Shown here piece after piece: positions 1 to 8,800 of a stretch of 64,000 nucleotides of DNA (position 1 is its first letter; every line of letters begins with the position of its first letter). Source of the stretch: Erwinia mallotivora (GTDB taxonomy: Bacteria > Pseudomonadota > Gammaproteobacteria > Enterobacterales > Enterobacteriaceae); NCBI RefSeq assembly GCF_000590885.1, contig NZ_JFHN01000065.1, positions 24,943-88,942 on the forward strand. Reading direction: 5' to 3'. The notes under the pieces were generated by a model, which did no database searches, was not told the origin of the DNA, and was given only the letters and a program-made list of their open reading frames with translations. The position numbers and the translations under genes were made by a program.

Positions 1-2
1 GT

Positions 3-212
3 CCACTGAGTGACAGCGACTGGGAAATTGCCCGGCGCGTTGGCCCAACGCTGAAAGCGAAAGGGCTGATTTTTGTTGGCCTGGACATCATTGGCGATAA
101 GCTGACTGAAATTAACGTTACCAGCCCGACCTGCATTCGCGAGATTGAAGCGGCATTCCCGGTTTCCATCACCGCTATGCTGATGGATGCCATCGAAACA
201 CGTCTTGCCTGA
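3..212 (+). CDS. gshB: Glutathione synthetase, C-terminal end (partial)
   Basis: The last 69 codons of an ATP-grasp glutathione synthetase, which joins gamma-glutamylcysteine and glycine in the cytoplasm. The visible part contains the family's closing motifs, including an 'NVTSPTCIREIE' block, the glycine-binding/ATP-grasp end of GshB. The gene is cut by the left edge of the window. It sits directly before yqgE and ruvX, the order seen in E. coli, which supports the call. No frameshift is visible. Confidence 0.93.
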   Translation, partial: PLSDSDWEIARRVGPTLKAKGLIFVGLDIIGDKLTEINVTSPTCIREIEAAFPVSITAMLMDAIETRLA

Positions 213-221
213 GATGCTGAA

Positions 222-239
222 CGGGGCCGTAAGGCCCCG
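222..239 (+). terminator. GC-rich hairpin after gshB
   Basis: CGGGGCC-GTAA-GGCCCCG forms a stem with a 4-base loop 10 bases after the gshB stop. No long U-tract follows, so this is a terminator-like or 3'-stabilising structure, not a textbook intrinsic terminator. Confidence 0.5.
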
Positions 240-304
240 CTTACAGCTCTCCATTCAGGCTTTTAACTGATATTAAGCGGTTAACACGGAAACAGAATCT
301 TGAT

Positions 305-868
305 ATGAATTTACAGCATCATTTTTTGATTGCCATGCCAACGCTACAGGACCCGCTATTTAAACGCTCGGTGGTTTATATCTGTGAGCATAACGAAGAC
401 GGCGCCATGGGACTGATTGTCAATAAGCCAATGGAAAATCTGAACGTGGATGGCATCCTGAAAAAATTAAAGATCGCACCGACGCCGCGCGATCCGGAAA
501 ACAAACTGGATAAACCGGTTTTTGCCGGTGGGCCGCTGGCGGAAGATCGTGGCTTTATCCTGCATTCCGCCCAGAGCACCTTTGCTTCCAGCATCCGGGT
601 TTCTGATAACACGGTAATCACCACCTCGCGTGATGTACTGGAAACGCTCGGCACACCGAAGCAGCCTGAGAACGTCCTTGTTGCCCTTGGCTACTGCGCA
701 TGGGAGAAAGATCAGCTGGAAAATGAACTGCTGGAAAATGCCTGGCTGACCACACCGGCCAACAGCAATATTCTGTTTAAAACACCGATTGCCGAGCGCT
801 GGCGAGAAGCAGCAAAAAGCATTGGCGTCGATATTCACAGTATCACCAGCGATGCAGGACATGCCTGA
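305..868 (+). CDS. yqgE: YqgE/AlgH family protein
   Basis: A 187-residue protein, colinear over its whole length with E. coli YqgE (UPF0301/AlgH family). The family is widespread, often sits before ruvX, and has no firmly established biochemical role. The conserved opening '[12 protein letters not shown]' fixes the start, and the 'FKTPIADRW'-type block near the end is present. The stop codon TGA overlaps the ATG of ruvX by one base, so the two genes are probably translationally coupled. Confidence 0.95.
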   Translation: MNLQHHFLIAMPTLQDPLFKRSVVYICEHNEDGAMGLIVNKPMENLNVDGILKKLKIAPTPRDPENKLDKPVFAGGPLAEDRGFILHSAQSTFASSIRVSDNTVITTSRDVLETLGTPKQPENVLVALGYCAWEKDQLENELLENAWLTTPANSNILFKTPIAERWREAAKSIGVDIHSITSDAGHA

Positions 869-1284
869 TGAGTCATATGACGCTGTTAGCCTTTGACTAT
901 GGCACCAAAAGTATTGGCGTGGCGATTGGTCAGCAGCTGACCGGTACCGCCCGCCCACTGGCGGCGCTGAAAGCACAGGATGGCATCCCGGACTGGAATA
1001 AAATTGAGGCGCTGTTAAAAGAGTGGCAGCCAGACCGTGTGGTCGTCGGGTTACCGCTGAATATGGACGGAAGCGAACAACCGCTAACCGCACGGGCACG
1101 TAAGTTCGCCAACCGTCTGCACGGACGTTTTGGCGTACAGATATCCCTGCACGATGAGCGTTTAAGCACGGTAGAAGCACGTGCCGACCTTTTCTCCCGT
1201 GGCGGTTTTCGCGCGCTGAACAAGGGCAGCGTTGACTCTCTTTCGGCCGTGGTTATTCTGGAAAGCTGGTTCGAAAACACCTGA
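868..1284 (+). CDS. ruvX: Holliday junction resolvase-like YqgF/RuvX
   Basis: A 138-residue RNase H-fold protein of the YqgF/RuvX family, implicated in pre-16S rRNA 5' maturation and also described as a putative Holliday-junction resolvase. The first acidic catalytic strand is visible ('[15 protein letters not shown]', Asp about residue 10), followed by '[10 protein letters not shown]' and '[10 protein letters not shown]', which carry further active-site residues. Length and order match E. coli. The start overlaps the yqgE stop. Confidence 0.95.
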   Translation: MSHMTLLAFDYGTKSIGVAIGQQLTGTARPLAALKAQDGIPDWNKIEALLKEWQPDRVVVGLPLNMDGSEQPLTARARKFANRLHGRFGVQISLHDERLSTVEARADLFSRGGFRALNKGSVDSLSAVVILESWFENT

Positions 1285-1301
1285 CCTTAAGCTGCTCCAT
1301 G

Positions 1302-2297
1302 CTAAGCCACCAGCCCTGACTTTCGCCTTTCGGCAAGACTCTGTTCAAAGGATTGCATTCCGAATGGTAATCCCGTCTGGAGCACGCCAGCCAGCTGATG
1401 CGTTTTACCTTCACGGATTAAACTGGCCACGGCTGGCGTATTCACCAGGATTTCAAACAGCGCCACCCTGCCTGATTTGATTCCCGGCACCAACCGCTGA
1501 GCAATTACCGCCTTCAGGCTGCCAGCCAGCTGCGTGCGGATCAGGTTCTTCTCCACGCCGGGAAACACATCCACCAGCCGCTCAACCGCCTGTGCTGCGC
1601 CCCTGGTGTGCAGCGTCGCCAGCACCAGATGCCCGGTTTCTGCGGCAGTGAGCGCCTGCTGGATAGTATCGATATCCCGCAACTCTCCCAACAGGATCAC
1701 ATCAGGATCTTCGCGCAACGACGCCCGCAACCCCTCACTGAACGAGCGGCAGTGCAGACCAATCTCCCGTTGCTGAACCAGTGAGCGCTCGCTGTGGTGA
1801 ATAAATTCGATGGGATCTTCCAGCGAAAGAATATGTTTTGCCTGCTGCTGGTTGATTGCCCCTGCCAGCGCGGCCAGCGTGGTGGACTTACCACTGCCTG
1901 TTGCTCCCGTCACCAGTACCAGACCATCGTGCAGTTGCAGCAACTGGCTCACCACCGCAGGTAGCCGGAGCTGTTCAGGTTGAGGACAGTGGCGGCTGAT
2001 AACACGCAGCGCCAGAGAAAGCCCCAGCCGCTGACGAAACAGATTCGCCCGCAGCCGTATACCACCGGGAAACGTCAGGGCAAAATCAATCTGCCCATCC
2101 AGGGCAAACTGCTTATGCTGCACGGTATCCAGCCAGCACTCCACAGCGTTTGACAGCATCTCATCACTGACCGGCGGCGTATCGGGAATTTTCTGCAATC
2201 GCCCATCAAGCCGCCAGAATGGCACATGGCCACTGCAAAGGTGCAGATCCCCCGCGTTATGCTTTACACTAAGGGCCACTATGTCCTCAATATCCAT
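1302..2297 (-). CDS. yggR: PilT-like twitching/retraction ATPase
   Basis: A 331-residue PilT/GspE-family ATPase, matching E. coli YggR from 'MDIEDIVALSVKHN'. Motifs in order: Walker A 'GATGSGKSTT', the Asp-box region 'EDPIEF', Walker B 'DVILLGELRD', and the His-box 'TGHLVLATLHT'. The family powers type IV pilus retraction, but no other pilus genes are here, so the substrate is unclear. I chose the ATG at 2297 over the upstream ATG because it matches the E. coli start. It diverges from yggS with only 15 bases between start codons. Confidence 0.9.
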   Translation of the reverse strand: MDIEDIVALSVKHNAGDLHLCSGHVPFWRLDGRLQKIPDTPPVSDEMLSNAVECWLDTVQHKQFALDGQIDFALTFPGGIRLRANLFRQRLGLSLALRVISRHCPQPEQLRLPAVVSQLLQLHDGLVLVTGATGSGKSTTLAALAGAINQQQAKHILSLEDPIEFIHHSERSLVQQREIGLHCRSFSEGLRASLREDPDVILLGELRDIDTIQQALTAAETGHLVLATLHTRGAAQAVERLVDVFPGVEKNLIRTQLAGSLKAVIAQRLVPGIKSGRVALFEILVNTPAVASLIREGKTHQLAGVLQTGLPFGMQSFEQSLAERRKSGLVA

Positions 2298-2312
2298 AAT
2301 TTTTCCCTGACT

Positions 2313-3020
2313 ATGACCTCGATTGAGCACAACTTACAGCAAGTCCGCGACAGAATCCTCGCGGCAGCAAGGCTTTGCGGCCGCGATCCGGCAGAAATTA
2401 CGCTGCTTGCAGTGAGCAAAACAAAACCTGCGAGCGCAGTCGCAGAAGCAGCGCTTGCCGGGCAGTGCTGCTTTGGCGAAAACTACGTACAGGAAGGCGT
2501 TGATAAAATTGCGCAGCTCAAAAACCACAGGCTGGTCTGGCACTTTATTGGCCCATTGCAATCCAACAAGACCAGGTTGGTTGCTGAGCATTTTGACTGG
2601 TGTCATACCGTCGACAGACTGAAAATTGCCACCCGGCTCAGTGAACAGCGGCCTGACGATGCCGCACCACTTAACGTGCTGATTCAGGTAAACATCAGTG
2701 ACGAACAGAGCAAATCTGGCATTATGCTGGAGGTATTACCTGAACTGGCAAAAGAGATTGACCGATTGCCGCACTTAACGCTGCGTGGGCTGATGGCTAT
2801 CCCCGCGCCTGAGACAGACTATCAGCGTCAACTGACAGTCTGTCAGCAGATGGCTGACGCGTTCAGCGAACTGAAAAATGTCTTTCCGTCCGTTGATACG
2901 CTGTCTTTGGGGATGAGCGATGACATGGAAGCCGCGATTGCAGCAGGCAGTACAATGGTGCGAATTGGCACCGCTATTTTTGGTGCCCGAGATTACGGCA
3001 TCACTCACAACAATTATTGA
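2313..3020 (+). CDS. yggS: PLP homeostasis protein YggS
   Basis: A 235-residue YggS/PROSC family protein with an alanine-racemase-like TIM barrel that binds pyridoxal 5'-phosphate and helps balance B6 and amino-acid pools. The PLP lysine lies in 'LLAVSKTKPA', near residue 36. The closing motifs 'LSLGMSDDMEAAI' and 'GSTMVRIGTAIFG' are intact. The start is placed at MTSIEHNL by alignment with E. coli; the reading frame is open further upstream but overlaps yggR. yggT follows directly. Confidence 0.94.
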   Translation: MTSIEHNLQQVRDRILAAARLCGRDPAEITLLAVSKTKPASAVAEAALAGQCCFGENYVQEGVDKIAQLKNHRLVWHFIGPLQSNKTRLVAEHFDWCHTVDRLKIATRLSEQRPDDAAPLNVLIQVNISDEQSKSGIMLEVLPELAKEIDRLPHLTLRGLMAIPAPETDYQRQLTVCQQMADAFSELKNVFPSVDTLSLGMSDDMEAAIAAGSTMVRIGTAIFGARDYGITHNNY

Positions 3021-3028
3021 GGGAACCC

Positions 3029-3580
3029 ATGCTGACGTTGACCTTTCTCGTTTCAACGGTAATTAACCTGTATGTAAAAGTGCTGCTGCTGCGCATCTGG
3101 ATGCAGTGGGCAAGATGTGATTTCTACAATCCCTTTTCACAATTTGTGGTTAAGGTTACCCAGCCGGTGGTCAAGCCGCTACGCCGGGTCATTCCTTCCA
3201 TTGGTCCGCTGGATACCGCCTCGCTTTTACTGGCTTATGTACTGAGCGTACTGCTGTTTACGGCAATGTTCGCCCTGCAAAGCCAGGTGATGATTTTTGA
3301 CCCGGTCTTCCTCTATTTCGGACTGGTATCACTGGTGAAAGCGGCCGGGGTACTGGTGTTCTGGGCCATCATTGTCCGCTCACTGCTGAGCTGGGTAAGT
3401 CAGGGGCGCAACCCGGTAGACTATGTGCTGATCCAACTGACTGAACCCCTGATGGCTCCCATCCGCCGGATCATCCCGGCAATGGGTGGCATCGATTTCT
3501 CCGCAATGGCGGTGATTCTGATCCTCTATATGCTGAACTATCTTGGAATGGACTTTATTCCTGGCTGGTCACAGCTGTAA
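3029..3580 (+). CDS. yggT: YggT family membrane protein
   Basis: A 183-residue integral membrane protein with two YGGT repeats. Each repeat has hydrophobic segments and an 'F.NPF..FV.....P...P.RR.IP' type motif (about residues 25-55 and 125-155). The family is linked to osmotic-stress tolerance and membrane-protein assembly, but its biochemistry is unclear. The ATG at 3029 follows a good ribosome site (GAGGGA) and matches the E. coli start. In E. coli yggU lies between yggT and rdgB; here only 30 bases separate them. Confidence 0.93.
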   Translation: MLTLTFLVSTVINLYVKVLLLRIWMQWARCDFYNPFSQFVVKVTQPVVKPLRRVIPSIGPLDTASLLLAYVLSVLLFTAMFALQSQVMIFDPVFLYFGLVSLVKAAGVLVFWAIIVRSLLSWVSQGRNPVDYVLIQLTEPLMAPIRRIIPAMGGIDFSAMAVILILYMLNYLGMDFIPGWSQL

Positions 3581-3610
3581 TTCTGTCGCTGTAAAGAGTG
3601 CAAACCTGAT

Positions 3611-4204
3611 ATGCAAAAAGTTGTGCTTGCCACCGGTAATACCGGCAAAGTGCGTGAACTGGCTGATTTACTCACCGCCTTTGGTTTCGACATTGTTGCC
3701 CAAAGCAGCCTCGGCGTGGAATCTGCCGAAGAAACCGGTCTGACTTTTATCGAAAACGCGATCCTCAAAGCGCGTCACGCATCAGCAGTCACCGGCCTGC
3801 CGGCGATTGCTGATGATTCCGGACTGGCAGTGGATGCGCTGGCTGGCGCGCCAGGCATATACTCCGCGCGCTATGCCGGAGAAGATGCCAGCGATCGGCA
3901 GAATCTTGAAAAACTGTTGCAGGCGCTGGCTGCCGTTCCCGATGGTCAGCGTCAGGCAGAGTTTCACTGCGTGCTGGTTTTTCTCCGCCATGCGAATGAC
4001 CCTACACCACTGGTGTGCCACGGCAGCTGGCGGGGAGAAATTGCCCGCACTGCTGTGGGAGAAGGCGGATTTGGCTACGATCCAATTTTTTACCTTCCGG
4101 AACTGGGCAAAACCGCCGCCGAACTGAGCAAAGATGAAAAACGCGCCATTTCCCATCGCGGCAAAGCGCTGGCACTGCTGCTGGATGCAATGAGTCATGC
4201 ATAA
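3611..4204 (+). CDS. rdgB: dITP/XTP pyrophosphatase (RdgB/HAM1)
   Basis: A 197-residue house-cleaning enzyme that hydrolyses dITP, XTP and ITP to monophosphates, keeping deaminated purines out of DNA. Family motifs are intact: '[11 protein letters not shown]' at the N-terminus (substrate loop), 'ADDSGLAVD' with the catalytic Asp near residue 69, and 'GGFGYDPIF' and 'SHRGKAL' near the C-terminus. Length equals the E. coli enzyme. The 3' end overlaps hemW by 8 bases. Confidence 0.96.
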   Translation: MQKVVLATGNTGKVRELADLLTAFGFDIVAQSSLGVESAEETGLTFIENAILKARHASAVTGLPAIADDSGLAVDALAGAPGIYSARYAGEDASDRQNLEKLLQALAAVPDGQRQAEFHCVLVFLRHANDPTPLVCHGSWRGEIARTAVGEGGFGYDPIFYLPELGKTAAELSKDEKRAISHRGKALALLLDAMSHA

Positions 4205-5336
4205 TCTGCCGCCGCTTAGCCTGTATATCCATATCCCCTGGTGCGTACAAAAATGCCCTTACTGCGATTTCAATTCGCACGCTCTGAAGGGAGAAGTGCC
4301 GCATGAAGAGTATGTACAACACCTGCTGGCGGATCTGGATGCAGACCTTCCTTTGACCTCGGGTCGCACCGTAAGCACGATTTTTATCGGTGGCGGAACG
4401 CCAAGCCTGCTGAGCAGTGAAGCAATGCAGGGGTTACTGGATGGGGTTCGATCGCGCCTGCCACTATCGCCGCAGGCAGAGATCACCATGGAAGCCAATC
4501 CGGGCACCGTTGAAGCCGATCGTTTCAGCGCTTATCAGCGCGCCGGGATTAATCGCATCTCGATTGGCGTACAGAGTTTCAGTGAGCCAAAGCTGCTGCG
4601 GCTCGGGCGCATCCACGGCCCGGATGAGGCAAAACGTGCAGCGAATCTGGCAAAGGGGCTGGGGCTTCGTAGCTTTAACCTGGATCTGATGCATGGGCTG
4701 CCCGACCAGTCGCTGGAAGAAGCGCTTGACGATCTGCGCCAGGCCATTGCGCTGGAGCCTCCCCATCTTTCCTGGTATCAACTGACCATCGAGCCAAACA
4801 CTCTGTTTGCCTCGCGACCTCCGTTGCTGCCGGACGATGATGCGCTGTGGGATATTTTCGAGCAGGGACACCAGTTGCTGACGGCAGCGGGCTACCAGCA
4901 ATATGAAACCTCAGCCTATGCCCGACCGGGATATCGTTGCGAACATAACCTCAACTACTGGCGTTTTGGCGACTATCTGGGTATCGGCTGTGGCGCGCAT
5001 GGCAAGCTCACCCAGCCCGATGGCCGGATTATTCGTACCAGTAAAACCCGCCATCCACGGGGCTTTATGGCGGGAAACTATCTTGACCGTCAGTATCAGG
5101 TGGCTGATAACGAAAAACCCTTCGAATTTTTTATGAACCGTTTTCGGCTGCTGGAAGCCGCTCCCAGGGAAGAATTCCGACGTTACACAGGTTCAGACGA
5201 GAGTGTCATCCGTCAACAGCTGGATGAGGCACTAAGCAAAGGCTTCCTGACGGAAACAGCAGAAAACTGGCAGGTGACGGAGAAGGGAAAACTGTTTCTC
5301 AATTCACTCCTTGAGCTGTTCCTGGCGGAAGAATAG
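4197..5336 (+). CDS. hemW: Radical SAM heme chaperone HemW
   Basis: A 379-residue HemW, related to coproporphyrinogen III oxidase HemN but regarded as a heme-trafficking chaperone. The [4Fe-4S]/SAM motif C16-x3-C20-x2-C23 is visible in '[12 protein letters not shown]', followed by 'GGGTPSLL'. The protein is colinear with E. coli HemW to the 'LLELFLAE' end. The ATG overlaps rdgB. After it comes a non-conserved stretch where E. coli has yggM and ansB. Confidence 0.95.
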   Translation: MHNLPPLSLYIHIPWCVQKCPYCDFNSHALKGEVPHEEYVQHLLADLDADLPLTSGRTVSTIFIGGGTPSLLSSEAMQGLLDGVRSRLPLSPQAEITMEANPGTVEADRFSAYQRAGINRISIGVQSFSEPKLLRLGRIHGPDEAKRAANLAKGLGLRSFNLDLMHGLPDQSLEEALDDLRQAIALEPPHLSWYQLTIEPNTLFASRPPLLPDDDALWDIFEQGHQLLTAAGYQQYETSAYARPGYRCEHNLNYWRFGDYLGIGCGAHGKLTQPDGRIIRTSKTRHPRGFMAGNYLDRQYQVADNEKPFEFFMNRFRLLEAAPREEFRRYTGSDESVIRQQLDEALSKGFLTETAENWQVTEKGKLFLNSLLELFLAEE

Positions 5337-5669
5337 TGCGGCGGTCAGAAGGCCAGGTTGATTGTCTGGCAGGCTTACAGGGCCGGGTGCCAGTCATTTC
5401 CTGACCGGACACCACCCTCTCCGTACCCTGAATAATTTAAGTTATATACCCTTCATACTTCAGGTTGCAGGTGCATTGGCTGCAACAGGAAATATGACGG
5501 GGACAACAGCGGCATTGCAGACCCTGTCTGACTGTTATCTGTGTATTTTCAGACAGGGTTTAAGCTGACAATAAATGATCGGGTGCGAACCAACGTCTTT
5601 TTAAGCAAACTTCTGGCGGTAGAGAAATATAAATATTATCTTTGCCGCTGTCATGCCCGCCTGACCTTC
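5337..5669. other. Intergenic region with short dispersed-repeat-like segment
   Basis: About 330 bases without a convincing gene. The segment at about 5445-5486 (around TATACCCTTCATACTTCAGG) resembles a short element I associate with intergenic spots in several enterobacteria; that association is from memory. An open frame at 5362-5568 has no ribosome site or family features, and I do not call it. Confidence 0.4.
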
Positions 5670-5816
5670 AGAGCCTGACCCACCCGGCGTTATTGTCACA
5701 GTCAGTCTGGAGACGAACAGCGCGCAGAAACCGGAGCCTACACGGAGTACGTGAGGATTTCGGGCACTGCCCGGGTTCAAAATGGCAAGTAAACCAGCCC
5801 TGATGGGCCAGGCTCT
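5670..5816. repeat. MITE-like repeat, copy 1
   Basis: A 147-base non-coding element bounded by imperfect inverted repeats AGAGCCTGACCCA and TGGGCCAGGCTCT (12 of 13 pair). Its interior (around AAACCGGAGC...CGGAGTACGTGAGGATTT...GGTTCAAAATGGC) recurs at 11769-11904 and, cut short, near 50753. It encodes no transposase, so it would move only in trans. Its right end abuts the stop codon of the large toxin-like gene. Confidence 0.75.
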
Positions 5817-8800
5817 TAATGACCGGAACTTCCACCAGGTTTAATGCCCTGTTCCGTGTAGGTCACACTGGGATTTTTACTCCAGCCATCCTTGATTACC
5901 GCACCTACATTTTTGTAATACTCAGCCAGCTCATCCTTATTTTCAATTAGAATCCACTTGCCGCGATCCAACATCATAATCGGGAATTCCCCCGGGTTCG
6001 CTACGGCAGGCACTAACGGTTTATTTTCAGCACGTTCAAACTCAATCATATGACTGGGGTAATTTACCTGCGGTCCATGCTGAATAACACGATGAGTATG
6101 TGAAATATGACGCCGTGGGGCATCGACCTTTTCCACCGCATCATTGAGAATTTTAATCACAGACTGCTCCTCAAGAGAATCACTCAATACTTTCCTCGGC
6201 CTTCCTGCACCATTAAATATGATGACATCATGCGTATCATAATCACCTGTGTAACATCTGGACTTCCAGTTTTTTACACGTTTAAGATTAGCAAGCGATC
6301 CTTCGAGATTGGACATATCAATGGGATAAACAACATGCTCACCAACGGCTATCAGTTCGCTTTCAATTTCCTCATTAGTTGTTAAATACAATCCAACTAA
6401 ACCTTTTTCATCATCCCAGTGCCCAACCAGCCCTTCAATATTTGCATTTTTAATTTTTGCTGCAACCTCTGAGTAATTTTCAGAATAATATTTTTTCAGA
6501 GAGCTTTCTTTAATAGTTTTTTCCAGAATTGAATGAGGTTTAGCACCTGCACCATCTTTAAGACAATCCAGAGTTGGTTTCCCTGCCTTTCTGAAGCTGA
6601 CAGCAAAATTAGATTTCAGCGATGCTTCTTCCAGAGGTTTGATATGTTTTTCGAGAACAAACTCTTTTTTTACTTTGCCCATTGTAGCTTTGGAGGTCTT
6701 TTGAGGTAACCCTTTGGGCCAACCACCCTTTCCGGGTAAATCAGCATGAACAACCCACTTGCCGTTATCTAACTTTATCGGAACTGCATACATCCAACGA
6801 CTCGGGTTGTCAGGATTGATAACCCGCCAGGTATTTGCATATTCATCCCACCTGAGATGGTAAACAGCACTATTCTGGCGGATATAATATTCGGCCTCAC
6901 CGGCTTCTGATAACACCGTGTAAACCCCCTTCATTCGCCCTTCCAGGCCAGACTGTGTTTTGTCAATCAGGGCTGAAATTGCATCGTGGTTATTTTTTAT
7001 CTTCCATTTGTCGGATAATTTACCTGTTGAAACCTGATCGATAAGACTGTTCAGAGAAAACTGCTTTTCACAGGTGGTATCATCGATACTAATCACCTTT
7101 TTATACATTTTTCTGACGGTTGAAACATCAGAACTCTTCTGGCCATTCAGAAATACGGGTAAGATACTTTCAATCATCATTTTCATTATAAAATCATTGA
7201 GGATGCTCTCTTTTTGTTCATTACTGTCTGAAGCAAGATATCCAGCCATAAATGACGTAGCCCTCAAAGAGACATAGGCCATGAGCTTCATCTTATCTGT
7301 AAAAGTTGACAGTTTACTGATGATAAGATGATCGGCGACAGTCCCCAAAATATAAGCTGCTCTGCGCGCCAGTAGTTCATTGGGCGATTTGACAATAACA
7401 TCATAATCACTTTTTATTTGTTCAATAAAGCTACTGGCCTGCCCGGCGAGAAAATTCTCATTCACCGCTTTTAGCTCAAAAGGCGACTTATCGAAACCGA
7501 CGATCGCCCCATTCTGCATTTTAGTGCTGAACTGGTAGCCAAAACATTTTTTTATAATATGTTCTTTGCTGTCACTCAGCATGTTTAGTGGAAGATGGCG
7601 GCGAATAAAATTCTGGAACGCAACATTGTCTTCTGTCCAGGCTTTCTTTTGAGGCTGAACAATATTAATACTATCTCTACCCGGACCAACGGGTGCAACA
7701 ATATGACTCTCAGGAAAATGGAGGGGCAGTATAAAAAAACGCTCCTGATCAGCACTTTCAGGAAGTAATGATATGATAACCCCGGCTTCTCTCCTTGTGC
7801 CAAGATACATTAATGAACCCGCATTAACACCATTAACTGAAATAATTTTTGGTGTTATCTTGCCATTTAAAAAATCATCCATAATTTTTAACACAGTACC
7901 ATGGCGATCCATACTGCGATTATAATTAACAATAATTTTTATTATTGCCTCTGCGGCAGCTTGCCTGAATCCACTTTCAAGCACCTTCTGATAGCGCCCA
8001 TCGTTAACTAATTTTGACAGTTCAGCATCCAGATGATGATAAAAATCACCACCCCTGATTTTTTTTATCAGACTTACAGGGTAGAAGGAGGGGAATTTGA
8101 AATCCAGAATGGTATTTTCAGAAATGTAATCATGGTAACGACCTGTAATAATATCAGCGACGGTAAACTGCTCATCGATTGTGTAAACACTACCCTGAGA
8201 ATAGTGAGAAGGTTTGGAGATGGTTAATGTTACCGGTATTTTTTCATTCAGACTGATACGTTGCCGAAACTCATTTTCCACGCCGGTTTCGTCAATCTGA
8301 CTTTTAAGCCAGTTGGCGATAAAGGCATCAGGCTGGAAAACAGAATAATCATTCCTGATGTCAGGAAAATTATCGCTGCCGATGGTTGATATTTCGTCAT
8401 CCGCATCGTTATCAGCCGGAATAATTTTATTTTTTTGAGCATGGTCAAGTTTCATTGCTTTCAGAAGGAAACGTTCTGCTTTCATTAATGCGCTGGGGGA
8501 GTTCTCTTTTTCTACAAAAGCATTAACAATTCCCGGAAATTCATTTTTAAATGAAATTATAACATCATGAGATTTTTCCTTAATTTTTTTGTATAACTCA
8601 CTTCTTTTATAATAGTTTTCTTGTACGAACCGGTCACTGAAATAATAATTATTGTTAATTTCATATAACTTTAACCAGAATGATAATTTGTTAACTACCT
8701 TTTCATCTTTAAAATTAACAGCCTGTAATGCATCGTTCCAGATGGCATTGACAAGATTACGATCGATTTCAGTAACACATGATTCAGCTAATTTATCAAA

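Noticed and set aside
5362..5568. 68-codon open frame after hemW
   Set aside because: No ribosome site; it overlaps a dispersed-repeat-like sequence.
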